A stretch of 34,419 nucleotides of DNA from Candidatus Woesebacteria bacterium RIFCSPHIGHO2_02_FULL_42_20 (GCA_001792535.1 MGGS01000004.1:1-34419); one strand, 5' to 3'; numbered from the stretch's first letter, positions 1-7,712 are shown. Translations and numbers: made by a program. The notes: generated by a model from the letters alone, not told the origin.

Positions 1-1
1 A

Positions 2-97
2 ACTCCGCAGCAAAGAATTGAAGACTGGATACTTGCAAACAGGACACAATCAACCCTGCCCGATGTCAACGAAACCCTGATACTGTACACTACTTGA
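2..97 (+). CDS. 3' end of an unidentified gene (truncated by window edge)
   Basis: The frame beginning at base 2 is open for 31 codons and ends at TGA 95-97. It reads as a plausible protein tail (QQRIEDWILANRT...). The start lies outside the window. I do not recognise the family. The stop overlaps the TTGACA that serves as the candidate -35 box of the following toxin-antitoxin operon, a tight packing seen elsewhere in the window. It could also be a chance open frame, since only 96 bases are visible. Confidence 0.35.
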   Translation, partial: TPQQRIEDWILANRTQSTLPDVNETLILYTT

Positions 98-132
98 CAC
101 AAATGATCGCTACTGTAATAATATTTATTACA
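94..132 (+). promoter_or_regulatory. Promoter and palindromic operator of the first toxin-antitoxin operon
   Basis: TTGACA lies at 94-99 and a -10-like TAATAT at 119-124 (spacing 19; TAATAA at 116-121 gives 16). A perfect 8-bp inverted repeat, TGTAATAA/TTATTACA with a 3-nt spacer, covers 114-132 and ends directly before the ATG at 133. Ribbon-helix-helix antitoxins usually repress their own operon by binding such palindromes. The expected transcription start falls almost at the start codon, so the message may be leaderless. Confidence 0.6.
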
Positions 133-378
133 ATGAGCGTAAATACACCTACACAGAACCGCCAGATTATAACAATCTCGCTTCCTTTTTTTATGCTTCA
201 AAAGCTTACCAGAATTTCCAAAAAGGAAAGGAAAACGAGAAGCCAAGTAATCAGAGATATGATCGAGAAATACGAAACTGACAGCATCTGGGAAGAAATT
301 TACAAATGGGGATCGGATACAGCGGCCGAGTTCAACATCAAAAGCGAAGAAGATATCCTCAAAATTTTAAATGACTGA
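133..378 (+). CDS. Ribbon-helix-helix (CopG-like) antitoxin
   Basis: This is an 81-residue antitoxin-like protein. A short beta strand (QIITISLP) is followed by two helices containing RKTRSQVIRDMIEKY, the classic ribbon-helix-helix pattern of DNA-binding antitoxins. The C-terminal half (WEEIYKW... to the end) is the probable toxin-binding tail. The ORF track starts at a TTG (94), but that TTG is part of the likely -35 box. The ATG at 133 follows the operator palindrome directly, so I chose it. The gene overlaps the downstream PIN gene by 8 nt, which indicates translational coupling. Predicted role: neutralise the PIN nuclease and repress the operon. Family call from sequence pattern; target unknown. 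Confidence 0.8.
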   Translation: MSVNTPTQNRQIITISLPFFMLQKLTRISKKERKTRSQVIRDMIEKYETDSIWEEIYKWGSDTAAEFNIKSEEDILKILND

Positions 379-784
379 CCGCCCGAAAGTAGTCCTTGAT
401 ACAAACATATATTTATCAACAATTTTATTCGGAGGAAATCCAAGAAAAATCATCAGCCTAGCAAAAAGCAAAAAAATAGAAGTTTTTATATCTCCGAAAA
501 TTCTGTTGGAAATATCAGATAAGCTCTACGGCAAGTTTAGGTGGAACGAGGAACAAATAAAACAGGTCATAAGGGCGATCGGAAAAATTTCTAGCGTTGT
601 AAGGCCAAAAGTGAAATTGTCTGTCGTCAAATCCGACCCAACAGATGACAAAATCATCGAGTGCGCAATGGAATCAGAAGCGAATTTCATTATTACAGGT
701 GATAAACATCTATTAGATATCAAAAAATACAAAAAGATTAAAATATTAACCCCGGAAAGGTTTTTGAATAAAGTGAAATTTTGA
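371..784 (+). CDS. PIN-domain ribonuclease toxin (PIN_3/COG1569-like)
   Basis: The protein has 137 residues and the PIN fold acidic residues: VVLDTNIYLS near the N-terminus, a Glu in LLEISDKL, DPTDDKIIECA in the middle, and ITGDKHLL near the C-terminus. PIN toxins are Mg-dependent RNases that cut tRNA, rRNA or mRNA when freed from the antitoxin. The gene overlaps the ribbon-helix-helix antitoxin and shares its promoter. It ends one base before the convergent mutM stop codon. The pattern fits the PIN_3 subgroup better than classical VapC, but the RNA target cannot be read from the sequence. Confidence 0.85.
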   Translation: MTDRPKVVLDTNIYLSTILFGGNPRKIISLAKSKKIEVFISPKILLEISDKLYGKFRWNEEQIKQVIRAIGKISSVVRPKVKLSVVKSDPTDDKIIECAMESEANFIITGDKHLLDIKKYKKIKILTPERFLNKVKF

Positions 785-785
785 A

Positions 786-1658
786 TCAGACTTGGCAATT
801 AGGGCAAACATACGTACCGCGGCCGGAGAGGAAATACTTGGTAAATTTTACACCTATCTGTCGGCAGGCAGGTCGCGGACATAGCGTGCCTTCTTTTCCA
901 TAAGCCAATGTGTAATTTTGGTAACTCCCTTCTTGACCGTCGGGAGTCACAAAAGCTAACTCACTCGCACCTCCGTACTTTACCCCCTCTTTCAAAACTT
1001 GGTGTATTGCACCATATAACTTCTTTATTTCCTCGTTTCCTAATTTCTTACTTTCTTTTTTAGGGTTTATTCCTGCCAACCAGAGCGCGTCGTTAGCATA
1101 AATATTGCCTACCCCACCCATTTTGGACTGATCCATTAACACCACTTTGACAGCTCTTTTTGTTTTTGCCAAAACTCCCTGAAAATACTCATAAGTAAAA
1201 GGTTTACCCTGAGCGGAGCCGAAAGGCTCCGGGCCAAGCTTGCCTACAAAACCAGACGTTTCCACCTCGGCAGTTTTGATGACTTTTATCCAGCCAAACC
1301 GCCGCACGTCGTTATAGTACAAAAAGCCGCCATGATCTAGCTTAAAAATTACGTGAGTGTGCTTGCCTGGAACTCCACCCGTCACTTTTTGGGATATGGT
1401 TGAAACTTTAGGTAAATTCGGGCCTCGATAAATGAGTTGTCCAGTCAGCTTTATATGAATTACGATCGAGTATCCACTCGAAAGATCAATCGCTAGTACT
1501 TTTGCAAAACGGCGAATACTTTTGATTTTAGCGTTTAGAACTTTATCTTTCTCTAGTTCGTATTTCGGATTTCGGATTTCGATATTAATTATTTTATGTC
1601 CCACCAGATATTTCTGGAGCTGTAACTTAATACTTTCTACTTCTGGCAATTCCGGCAT
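786..1658 (-). CDS. mutM: Formamidopyrimidine-DNA glycosylase (Fpg/MutM)
   Basis: This base-excision-repair bifunctional glycosylase/AP lyase removes oxidised purines. I start it at the internal ATG (1658), giving MPELPEVES, because Pro2 and Glu3 are the catalytic residues; the track's 12-residue extension would bury them. The product is 290 residues. The helix-two-turn-helix region contains MDQSKMGGVGNIYANDALW. The C-terminal zinc finger ends in GRGTYVCPNCQ. Two oddities sit in this gene. A palindromic repeat encodes PACRQIG inside the zinc finger, so the first cysteine pair is C-x4-C instead of C-x2-C. A second repeat encodes a short loop (PFGSAQGKPF). An AATAAT hexamer lies 7 nt before the start codon, with little room for a leader. 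Confidence 0.95.
   Translation of the reverse strand: MPELPEVESIKLQLQKYLVGHKIINIEIRNPKYELEKDKVLNAKIKSIRRFAKVLAIDLSSGYSIVIHIKLTGQLIYRGPNLPKVSTISQKVTGGVPGKHTHVIFKLDHGGFLYYNDVRRFGWIKVIKTAEVETSGFVGKLGPEPFGSAQGKPFTYEYFQGVLAKTKRAVKVVLMDQSKMGGVGNIYANDALWLAGINPKKESKKLGNEEIKKLYGAIHQVLKEGVKYGGASELAFVTPDGQEGSYQNYTLAYGKEGTLCPRPACRQIGVKFTKYFLSGRGTYVCPNCQV
852..872 (-). repeat. In-frame palindromic repeat, family A, in mutM zinc finger
   Basis: The coding strand reads CCTGCCTGCCGACAGATAGG plus one more T. It is an imperfect palindrome and matches the repeat at 3731-3751 in 20 of 21 positions, in the opposite orientation relative to the gene. Here it encodes PACRQIG and supplies the second zinc-finger cysteine. 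Confidence 0.75.
1207..1233 (-). repeat. In-frame palindromic repeat, family B variant, in mutM
   Basis: The plus strand carries CCCTGAGCGGAGCCGAAAGG followed by CTCCGGG. It contains a GGAGCC/GGCTCC hairpin and shares the CCTGAGC core and the following GCCGAA with the repeat at 4118-4140. It encodes PFGSAQGK in a MutM loop, a peptide that looks foreign to the family. Confidence 0.6.
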
Positions 1659-1720
1659 ACATCCGATTATTGCAGATTTGGACACTGATTTCACTGGTTT
1701 AAAGACTAATTGCTAAAAGA

Positions 1721-1749
1721 TTGACAAATAGAAATAACTGATATAAACT
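1721..1749 (+). promoter_or_regulatory. Sigma-70-type promoter for the small membrane protein at 1760
   Basis: TTGACA (1721-1726), a 17-bp spacer and TAAACT (1744-1749) form a good promoter. The -10 box ends 10 nt before the ATG at 1760, leaving a predicted leader of only a few bases. Confidence 0.6.
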
Positions 1750-1759
1750 ATAGGCTACT

Positions 1760-2095
1760 ATGAATAGAGATAGTTTGATCCTAAAACTTAGTATTATATT
1801 GACAACAGCAGGAATCTTTGCTCTTGGAAGAGCACATGATCTTTCTTTAGACCAACGAATAGAAGCTTTCGGTAACCTTGAGAGAGCTGCTAACGTACTA
1901 CATCTGACAGACATACCAGGTTTAACAGACAATATCGAGAGTCAAAGAGTTCGCTTACAGGACGAAGTAAATAGAAGCAGGCTAATAATGACTGGGGTTG
2001 AGGGTGCAGCGTACTTGATAGTCGCCGGATCAGCTTTGGAACCTCTAGGTCGCAGGATGATAAAACGTTTTAGAAAAGGTGCCGAGAGAGATTAG
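1760..2095 (+). CDS. Small predicted membrane protein of unknown function
   Basis: The 111-residue product has a hydrophobic N-terminal segment (LILKLSIILTTAGIFAL) and a second one near residues 77-95 (GVEGAAYLIVAGSALEPLG). Both flank a polar helical middle, and a basic tail follows (RRMIKRFRKGAERD). I do not recognise a family. The gene is divergent from mutM and convergent with the glycosyltransferase, sharing a 4-base TTAG in which both stop codons overlap. A clear TTGACA/TAAACT promoter directly upstream supports it as a real gene despite the lack of family evidence. Confidence 0.6.
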   Translation: MNRDSLILKLSIILTTAGIFALGRAHDLSLDQRIEAFGNLERAANVLHLTDIPGLTDNIESQRVRLQDEVNRSRLIMTGVEGAAYLIVAGSALEPLGRRMIKRFRKGAERD

Positions 2096-3192
2096 ATTTT
2101 AGTTGAGATAAAATCTTTTATCTCCTTTTCAAACCTCTCCTTTGAAAATTTTTGGGCTTGAGTAACACAGTCAGACGATTTGATTTCCAAAGTGTCAAAC
2201 TGTTTTATTGCGCGAGTAAGACTTTTAACTGATAATTCATTAAAAAATACACCTGTCTTTTTGTCGACCACCGTCTCCTTTACCCCCCCTGATTTATAGG
2301 CAATTACTGGAGTTCCTGATGCCATGACTTCGACCGGAGTAATGCCGAAATCTTCTGATTCTGAACAAGATATATATGCTTTTGCTTGTCCCATCGATTC
2401 CCGCTTTTTTTCTTCCGCTATTTCTCCCAAAAACTCCACAGTTGGCCCTGCAAAACTTTTTAGTTCTTTTTTATACCCTGCAAAACTTTTGCCAAAGACT
2501 TTTAGTGGCAAATTCAGTTTTGTGCAAGCAGCAACGGCCAAGTCAAAGCGTTTGTTTCTCGCCAAACGTCCCCCGGTAAGGTAATAGTTACCCTTCTTTG
2601 TTGTATGTTCTTTGTTGTATGTTCTGACATCAACCGGTGGGTAAATTACTTGCGAGTCGCGGCCATAAAACCTCTTAATACGATAGGCAACCTCTTTTGA
2701 GTTGGCAATATAATAGTCAACATTTTTTGAGGCCAAGAAATCCAGCTTTCTACCAAGGACTATGAACAATGAACCAATTACTTTCAGTATTCCCCTATTC
2801 CAGTTTCTCGCAGTCTTGTATCCGTAAATATAGCGCGGCGGGGTATGGCAGTAACAGATCAACTTGGCACGGCCTTTATTTACAAAATTTGGGAAATATG
2901 CACCTGTTGCCGAGGTAATCACGACGTCATATCCGTCAAAATTCATGAGCTTAAAAATCAAGGGCGAAATCATAGTAATCGGACCGATAAGTTTTTGTTT
3001 AAATGGCAAAAATTGCAACTTTGAAGGCCTTATGTCAGCATCGTTAAATTTGCCACGATTTGGACCGAGATACTCAGGCAGATAAACAGTAGTATAAATA
3101 GGCGCCTGGGGAAACATTTCATGAAGTGTCCCTAAGACTCCCTCTGCCCCGCCGTATTCTTTTAAATAATCATGTACTAAAGCTACTCTCAT
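2092..3192 (-). CDS. GT4-family glycosyltransferase
   Basis: The 366-residue cytoplasmic or membrane-associated enzyme probably transfers a sugar from a nucleotide donor during envelope glycan synthesis. The N-terminal Rossmann domain begins MRVALVHDYLKEYGGAE, with the glycine-rich acceptor-side loop. The C-terminal domain holds the GT4 signature SEDFGITPVEVMASGTPVIA with the paired acidic residues (E-x7-E) that contact the donor nucleotide sugar. A PPVDV stretch near residue 185 is also typical. The start codon overlaps the stop of the exonuclease gene by 4 nt (ATGA), so the two are translationally coupled. Donor and acceptor cannot be told from the sequence. Mannosyl- or glucosyltransferase are the usual assignments in this group. 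Confidence 0.88.
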   Translation of the reverse strand: MRVALVHDYLKEYGGAEGVLGTLHEMFPQAPIYTTVYLPEYLGPNRGKFNDADIRPSKLQFLPFKQKLIGPITMISPLIFKLMNFDGYDVVITSATGAYFPNFVNKGRAKLICYCHTPPRYIYGYKTARNWNRGILKVIGSLFIVLGRKLDFLASKNVDYYIANSKEVAYRIKRFYGRDSQVIYPPVDVRTYNKEHTTKKGNYYLTGGRLARNKRFDLAVAACTKLNLPLKVFGKSFAGYKKELKSFAGPTVEFLGEIAEEKKRESMGQAKAYISCSESEDFGITPVEVMASGTPVIAYKSGGVKETVVDKKTGVFFNELSVKSLTRAIKQFDTLEIKSSDCVTQAQKFSKERFEKEIKDFISTKI

Positions 3193-4145
3193 ATCAGCTC
3201 CATCTGTTTTTCTTTTTTAAACCTTTCCCCCACTTCCTTGGCTCTTCGAGTCAATGTCATAAAGCCAAATTCAGCAAACGTTTCCAGCACATTCTGGCCA
3301 TCCAGTTGCCAGCGGGACATTTCGTCAGCACTAAATTCTATCGGAACGTTCCTAACAATTCTGGCAAGCTTCAAAGACAACTCACCACTTTTTCTTCCAT
3401 TGATAAGTTTTTTTCTCACGGATTCTTTGACATCATCCAGATATTTGTAAATGTTCTCGAATCTTTTGTATTTAGCAAGAAGTCTCTCAGCAGTCCTGGG
3501 GCCAATTCCGGGAACTCCAGGATAATTATCGGACTGGTCCCCCACCAAAGCTTTATAGTCAACAATCCTCTCCGGAGTGACACCCATTTTTTCAACCACT
3601 CCACTTCTGTCGTAAACTTTGCCTTCCGACAAACCCTTCGTAGGCAAATAAACACCGACTCTTTCATCGACAAGCTGTAAAATGTCACGGTCACCGGTAA
3701 CGATGACTACGTCAGTAATTAGTGATTTGCCCTGCCTGCCGACAGGTAGGTGATGACTAGTGATTTGTAAAGAGATTGTACCAATGATATCGTCGGCTTC
3801 AAAACCGGCCTTGGAATAAACCGGGATTTTCATCGCTTCAAAGACTGCCTGTGCTTTTTCAAACTGCGAGCTTAATTCTCGGTCCATTTCCGGCCGATGA
3901 GCTTGGTAGGCTTTAAACTCCTTGTGTCTGAATGTCGGCTCTTTGCGGTCAAAAGCAACGGCGATGTGGGTAGGTTTAAAGTCAGTAATAATTTTGAGAA
4001 GCATTGAAACAAGGCCGTAAACAGCGTTAATAGGCTCTCCGCCTCGCGTGGTCAAGGGAGGAAGAGCGTGATACGCCCGATGCATTATGGCATTGCCGTC
4101 AATAAGAACTAACTTTACTTGTCCTGAGCTTGCCGAAGGGTCCAT
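3189..4145 (-). CDS. Stand-alone 5'-3' exonuclease (PolA N-terminal/FEN-like)
   Basis: This 318-residue protein corresponds to the 5' nuclease domain of DNA polymerase I without any polymerase domain. Visible motifs are LVLIDGNAIMHRAYHAL at the N-terminus, FDRKEPTFRH, GFEADDIIGT, the acidic IVTGDRDILQLV, and the helix-hairpin-helix GDQSDNYPGVPGIG. It should remove RNA primers and flaps in replication and repair. Two palindromic repeats disturb it. One forms the very N-terminus (MDPSASSGQ), and one widens the loop between ADDIIGT and the IVTGD strand (HHLPVGRQGK). The gene sits 14 nt downstream of ftsH and overlaps the glycosyltransferase start. If the N-terminal repeat is a recent addition, it may have brought its own start codon. 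Confidence 0.92.
   Translation of the reverse strand: MDPSASSGQVKLVLIDGNAIMHRAYHALPPLTTRGGEPINAVYGLVSMLLKIITDFKPTHIAVAFDRKEPTFRHKEFKAYQAHRPEMDRELSSQFEKAQAVFEAMKIPVYSKAGFEADDIIGTISLQITSHHLPVGRQGKSLITDVVIVTGDRDILQLVDERVGVYLPTKGLSEGKVYDRSGVVEKMGVTPERIVDYKALVGDQSDNYPGVPGIGPRTAERLLAKYKRFENIYKYLDDVKESVRKKLINGRKSGELSLKLARIVRNVPIEFSADEMSRWQLDGQNVLETFAEFGFMTLTRRAKEVGERFKKEKQMELI
3720..3767 (-). repeat. In-frame palindromic repeat, family A, flanked by a 10-bp direct repeat
   Basis: The core, CCTGCCTGCCGACAGGTAGG at 3731-3750, pairs with itself over 8 of 10 positions. It is flanked by identical TAGTGATTTG copies at 3720-3729 and 3758-3767. The 38-bp spacing of the direct repeats is not a multiple of three, so a single clean target-duplicating insertion would not by itself have kept the frame. 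Confidence 0.7.
4118..4140 (-). repeat. Palindromic repeat, family B, at the exonuclease start
   Basis: The plus strand reads CTTGTCCTGAGCTTGCCGAA then GGG. It matches the nrdJ copy at 15210-15236 in the core CTTG-CCTGAGC...GAA. It encodes PSASSGQ directly after the initiator Met. Confidence 0.65.
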
Positions 4146-4159
4146 GAAGATATTGTAGA

Positions 4160-6043
4160 CTATTTAAAAGATTCTCCGTTTTCTTTTTTGCCGACAATTT
4201 TTTCAAACTCTTCCCTGTCCAAAGTCTCCTTCTCCATTAGCCTTTCGACGACCTTGTCCATCAGTTTTTTATGCTTTTTAACCAAAACAGCCGCTTTCCT
4301 GTAGCCGAAATCAATCAGCTTTTTAACCTCGTTGTCCACTTTTTCTTGAGTACTCGGCGCCAGATTCGCTCCTTCATACCACTCCATGGCCCCCATGTCA
4401 CTAATCTCCGACTGCGGGCCAAAGTTAATAGGGCCAAGCTCGCTCATACCAAATTCAATTACCATGGCGCGGGCCAGACGGGTTGCCTGGACAATGTCGT
4501 TTGACGCACCCGATGTCATTTCATCGAATATCTCCTTTTCGGCAGCGCGGCCGCCAAGCATTGCGGCAATCTGATCCATCAATCGTGACTTAGTCTCATG
4601 AGTCCTGTCTGCCGCGGGCGGAATCAATGTATGCCCCAAGCTCATACCGCGTGCCACAATGGATATTCTGTGAACCGGATCCATTTTTGGCAAAAAGTGA
4701 GTAACGATCGCGTGGCCTGCTTCGTGGTAAGCAGTAATTTTGCGGTCTTCCTCGCTTTGAAGTCTCTTTTTGGCAGGCCCAAGCTTCACTTTAGTCGCAG
4801 CCTCTTCGATATCTTCCATATTCACTTCTTTTTTATTGTTGCGGGCGGCATAAATTGCAGCCTCATTAAGCATGTTCTCGAGGTCTGCCCCGGAGAAGCC
4901 CACTGTCCTGTCTGCCACCCGATCCCAGTTGACCGATTCCACAAACTTTTTATTTTTAGAGTGAATTTTAAGTATCGCAAGGCGTCCCTCTTTGTCCGGC
5001 ATATCAAGAGTAATTCTCCTGTCAAACCGGCCGGGCCGAAGAAGCGCCGGATCCAAGAGATCTCCTCTGTTTGTGGCAGCGACAACGATCACATTGTCGT
5101 TGGGTGTAAACCCGTCCATCTCGACCAATATCTGATTTAGGGTTTGCTCCCGCTCGTCGTGTCCACCGACAAAACCCCTCCCCCTTTGCCGCCCAATTGC
5201 GTCAATTTCGTCGATAAAAATTATCGCCGGTGCCTGGGCTTTGGCTTGAGCAAATAAATCTCGCACACGGGAGGCTCCCACTCCAACCAACATTTCCATA
5301 AATTCCGATCCCGCCATTGAAAAAAACGGCACCCCTGTCTCTCCCGCAACGGCTTTAGCCAAAAGCGTTTTGCCCACTCCGGAAGGACCGAACAACAACA
5401 CACCCTTGGGAGTACGAGCCCCAACGGCCCTGTACTTTGCGGGGTTTTTCAGAAAATCGACAATTTCCTCAAGCTCCTTTTTGGCCTCGTCGACGCCCGC
5501 AACGTCTGCAAAGGTTATGTCTTGCTTACCTTTGGCAAATAATCTCGCACGGGACTTGCCAAACGAAAAAATGTCCTGGACACCTCTGTTTTGGCTTCGC
5601 AAGATGAGCAAAAAGAGCCCGGCCATAAGGAGAATAGGGAGTACCAGCCCAATCACTTCGCCAAAAATCTTACCCAGTGACTGATCTGAAATCACGTAAT
5701 TGACTTGTGTAGGATCAATTCCTGACCTGTCGAGTAATTCAGAAAAACTGATGCTTGGCTCTTTGGTGGAATGCTTCGTCTCACCATCATTATATGTCAC
5801 AATGAGTTTTTGATCTTGGACTACGACTTCTTCAACCTTTTTACTCTTGATATCGGTCAGCAGTTGTGAAAGCTCGACCTGGCTTGAGTCAATCTGAAAC
5901 TGCAGGATCGAAATCAAAAAGGGTGCGAAAAACAAAAATAAGAGAAAAACGATTATTATTTTCCAGAGATTAATCTTAAGCTTAATCTCTACCCCCTTTT
6001 TCTTTTTCTTATTATCGATATTTGGTGAAATATTTGGAAACAT
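4160..6043 (-). CDS. ftsH: ATP-dependent zinc metalloprotease FtsH
   Basis: The 627-residue membrane-bound AAA+ protease degrades misfolded membrane proteins and short-lived regulators. Two transmembrane segments (about residues 27-48 and 128-148) flank a small extracytoplasmic domain. The AAA module follows, with Walker A GPSGVGKT (near residue 220; usually GPPGTGKT), Walker B IIFIDEID, and the second region of homology ending RPGRFDRR. The protease domain carries the zinc motif HEAGH. The length and order are normal for the family. A TATAAT hexamer at 6054-6059 (minus strand) lies 10 nt before the start codon. The exonuclease gene follows after 14 nt and is probably co-transcribed. Confidence 0.98.
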   Translation of the reverse strand: MFPNISPNIDNKKKKKGVEIKLKINLWKIIIVFLLFLFFAPFLISILQFQIDSSQVELSQLLTDIKSKKVEEVVVQDQKLIVTYNDGETKHSTKEPSISFSELLDRSGIDPTQVNYVISDQSLGKIFGEVIGLVLPILLMAGLFLLILRSQNRGVQDIFSFGKSRARLFAKGKQDITFADVAGVDEAKKELEEIVDFLKNPAKYRAVGARTPKGVLLFGPSGVGKTLLAKAVAGETGVPFFSMAGSEFMEMLVGVGASRVRDLFAQAKAQAPAIIFIDEIDAIGRQRGRGFVGGHDEREQTLNQILVEMDGFTPNDNVIVVAATNRGDLLDPALLRPGRFDRRITLDMPDKEGRLAILKIHSKNKKFVESVNWDRVADRTVGFSGADLENMLNEAAIYAARNNKKEVNMEDIEEAATKVKLGPAKKRLQSEEDRKITAYHEAGHAIVTHFLPKMDPVHRISIVARGMSLGHTLIPPAADRTHETKSRLMDQIAAMLGGRAAEKEIFDEMTSGASNDIVQATRLARAMVIEFGMSELGPINFGPQSEISDMGAMEWYEGANLAPSTQEKVDNEVKKLIDFGYRKAAVLVKKHKKLMDKVVERLMEKETLDREEFEKIVGKKENGESFK

Positions 6044-6053
6044 AACGGAATAA

Positions 6054-6059
6054 ATTATA
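6054..6059 (-). promoter_or_regulatory. Candidate -10 box for ftsH
   Basis: A perfect TATAAT on the minus strand lies 10 nt upstream of the ftsH ATG. No convincing -35 box was found. The predicted leader is only a few bases. Confidence 0.45.
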
Positions 6060-6075
6060 GCAGCTAACCAACTAA

Positions 6076-6453
6076 CTATCTAACTTTCGTTCCATTTGGC
6101 ACTTTTTCTTGTAAATCGAATAAGATTGGTTTAATTTCATCTTCGGGAACTGCTTGTCCGCCAGCTTGCGTAGCTTGCGGCGTGGCCATTAGCATCATAA
6201 CCTCGCTAGGCTCTTTTTCCGGTCCTATTTTCTTGGGTTCAAGATTGACGACAAACGGAAATTGTTTATTAATTAACTCTCCCGGCTTGTAAAACTTCAT
6301 TATCCCAGAAAACCCTTGTTTAATGCCAACTTCTTCTCCCAGATCGACTTTCAATCTAATAACCCAATGGCTCCACTCAGGAACTTCTGTCTCGACCACA
6401 GTGCCAATTCTAATGTCTAATTTTTGAAAGTCGTCAATTGAAATTTCATCCAT
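6076..6453 (-). CDS. tRNA-binding OB-fold protein (CsaA / MetRS C-terminal domain-like)
   Basis: The 125-residue protein begins with the EMAP-II-like pattern FQKLDIRIGTVVE and ends with the family's EKVPNGTKVR. This fold binds the outer corner of tRNA, either as a free-standing factor (CsaA, Trbp111) or appended to methionyl-tRNA synthetase. It lies 1 nt downstream of trpS, so the two are co-transcribed and the product may assist tRNA handling. The loop between MMLMA and the final strand is lengthened by a GC-rich repeat encoding TPQATQAGGQA. Whether it has chaperone activity or only binds tRNA cannot be judged. Confidence 0.85.
   Translation of the reverse strand: MDEISIDDFQKLDIRIGTVVETEVPEWSHWVIRLKVDLGEEVGIKQGFSGIMKFYKPGELINKQFPFVVNLEPKKIGPEKEPSEVMMLMATPQATQAGGQAVPEDEIKPILFDLQEKVPNGTKVR
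6152..6182 (-). repeat. GC-rich in-frame repeat in the tRNA-binding gene
   Basis: The plus strand reads GCTTGTCCGCCAGCTTGCGT and continues AGCTTGCGGCG. It contains repeated GCTTGCG units and complementary CCGC/GCGG ends. It resembles the other in-frame repeats in composition and in coding for a Gly/Ala/Gln-rich loop, but it is a different sequence family. Confidence 0.5.
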
Positions 6454-6454
6454 A

Positions 6455-7450
6455 CTACTTAAGCCCCATCTTTTCTTTTACTTCCTCGAGTGTTAGTTGA
6501 GCAATTTTTCGTGCTTTCTCGGCTCCGTCTATTAATACTTTATCAACATGCTCTGGTTTTGCCTCGAGCACTCTTCTTTTTTCTTGAATTGGCACAAGTT
6601 CATTGTAAATACGCTCCGCTAAACTGTTTTTAATTGTGTCGTATCGGATTCTTCCACTTTTATAAGGTTTTTCGAATAGTTCTTCAAAATCATCAGGAAA
6701 ATATAATTTATAAAATACATAAAGACTCCTCACCCCACCTATTTCGGGAATACTCCCCCTTTGTGTTCCACTATCTGTAGGAACTTTGGCAAGTTTTCGT
6801 TTAATTTCCTCTAAAGAATCAGTTAAATTAATATAGCTTCCTTCAACAGACTTACTCATCTTACCCTCTCCAGTTAAGGACGGGACATAGTGGCCTTCGG
6901 TTTTCATTTGTTGCGGTTCAGGAAAATCAGTCCCGTACTTTTCATTCATCTTCTTTGCAATTTCGCGCGCGATTTCAAGGTGCGGAAGCTGATCATCCCC
7001 AACAGGTAACGCCTGGGTTTTATAAAGAAGAATATCTGAAGCCATAAGAACAGGATAATAAAGCAAAGCCAAAGTATTATTCTCAGGGTACTGTTTCACT
7101 TTCTCTTTATAGGTTGGGAGATGGCTTAAGCGGGCAATCGAAACCACTGTAGAAAAAAGGTATGCTAATTCAACGTGTTCTCTAACCAGTGATTGTACAA
7201 AGACCGAAGCCTTTTCTGGATTTAGTCCTGCAGCTAAATAATCCAAAACGACTTCGCGAACATTTCTTCGCAGGCTTTCGGGGTCATAGGGTGTAGTCAT
7301 AGCGTGGAGATCAGCTACCATAAAGAAAGGTTCATATTCCTTACTTTCTTGCAAACCAATCATTCCCTTCACCATTCCAAGATAATTTCCAAGGTGTAAT
7401 CTCCCAGTCGCTCTAATACCAGATAAAACCCGCTTTTTACTATTAGCCAT
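6455..7450 (-). CDS. trpS: Tryptophanyl-tRNA synthetase
   Basis: The 331-residue class I aminoacyl-tRNA synthetase charges tRNA-Trp. The first signature is a HIGH-like HLGNYLG in RATGRLHLGNYLG. GDDQLPHLEIAREIA forms part of the tryptophan/ATP pocket region, and the second signature is GKMSKS. The length is typical. A TAAGAT hexamer lies 6 nt before the ATG on the minus strand and may be its -10 box, which would make the mRNA leaderless. It appears to lead a run of minus-strand genes (tRNA-binding protein, ftsH, exonuclease, glycosyltransferase), although ftsH has its own candidate -10. Confidence 0.97.
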   Translation of the reverse strand: MANSKKRVLSGIRATGRLHLGNYLGMVKGMIGLQESKEYEPFFMVADLHAMTTPYDPESLRRNVREVVLDYLAAGLNPEKASVFVQSLVREHVELAYLFSTVVSIARLSHLPTYKEKVKQYPENNTLALLYYPVLMASDILLYKTQALPVGDDQLPHLEIAREIAKKMNEKYGTDFPEPQQMKTEGHYVPSLTGEGKMSKSVEGSYINLTDSLEEIKRKLAKVPTDSGTQRGSIPEIGGVRSLYVFYKLYFPDDFEELFEKPYKSGRIRYDTIKNSLAERIYNELVPIQEKRRVLEAKPEHVDKVLIDGAEKARKIAQLTLEEVKEKMGLK

Positions 7451-7497
7451 ACGGCAATCTTAGCTTAAATGAAGAAAAAAGGGAAGTTAATTCTCAG

Positions 7498-7570
7498 TGC
7501 CAGCGAGAGGGATCGAACCTCTGACCTATCGCTTATGAAACGATCGCTACTACCACTGAGCTACGCTGGC
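7498..7570 (-). tRNA. tRNA with anticodon CAT (elongator Met-like)
   Basis: The reverse complement folds as a full cloverleaf. It has acceptor stem GCCAGCG/CGCTGGC, anticodon stem ATCGT/GCGAT with loop TTCATAA (anticodon CAT), and T arm AGAGG-TTCGATC-CCTCT. The discriminator is A and no CCA is encoded. The first acceptor pair is G-C and the anticodon stem lacks three consecutive G-C pairs, so it is not an initiator tRNA. It could be elongator tRNA-Met or, less likely, a lysidine-modified tRNA-Ile. Confidence 0.93.
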
Positions 7571-7638
7571 CCACCCGCTATTTTACCCGACTTGCCCTAC
7601 GGATTCAATTCAACTATAATAGTATACGTTCTTTTACA

Positions 7639-7708
7639 TGCGGGGTAGTGTACGGCTGCACGGAAGGCTCATAATCTTCCAGGCTGGGTCCAACTCCCAG
7701 CCCCGCAA
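7639..7708 (+). tRNA. tRNA with anticodon CAT, short and with an unusual T loop
   Basis: The sequence folds with acceptor stem TGCGGGG/CCCCGCA, a small D arm (GTGT/GCAC, six-base loop) and anticodon stem GAAGG/TCTTC around loop CTCATAA. The T stem is CTGGG/CCCAG. Total length is 70 nt and no CCA is encoded. The T loop is TCCAACT, lacking the normal TTC start that provides pseudouridine 55. Initiator marks (1-72 mismatch of the C-A type, three G-C pairs in the anticodon stem) are absent. It is divergent from the other CAT tRNA, 68 nt away. Confidence 0.8.
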
Positions 7709-7712
7709 CACA

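Noticed and set aside
4598-5140. 180-residue plus-strand ORF
   Set aside because: Antisense shadow of ftsH.
7498-7708. Either CAT tRNA as the initiator tRNA
   Set aside because: Neither has the 1-72 mismatch or three consecutive G-C pairs in the anticodon stem, so both look like elongators or tRNA-Ile2 types.
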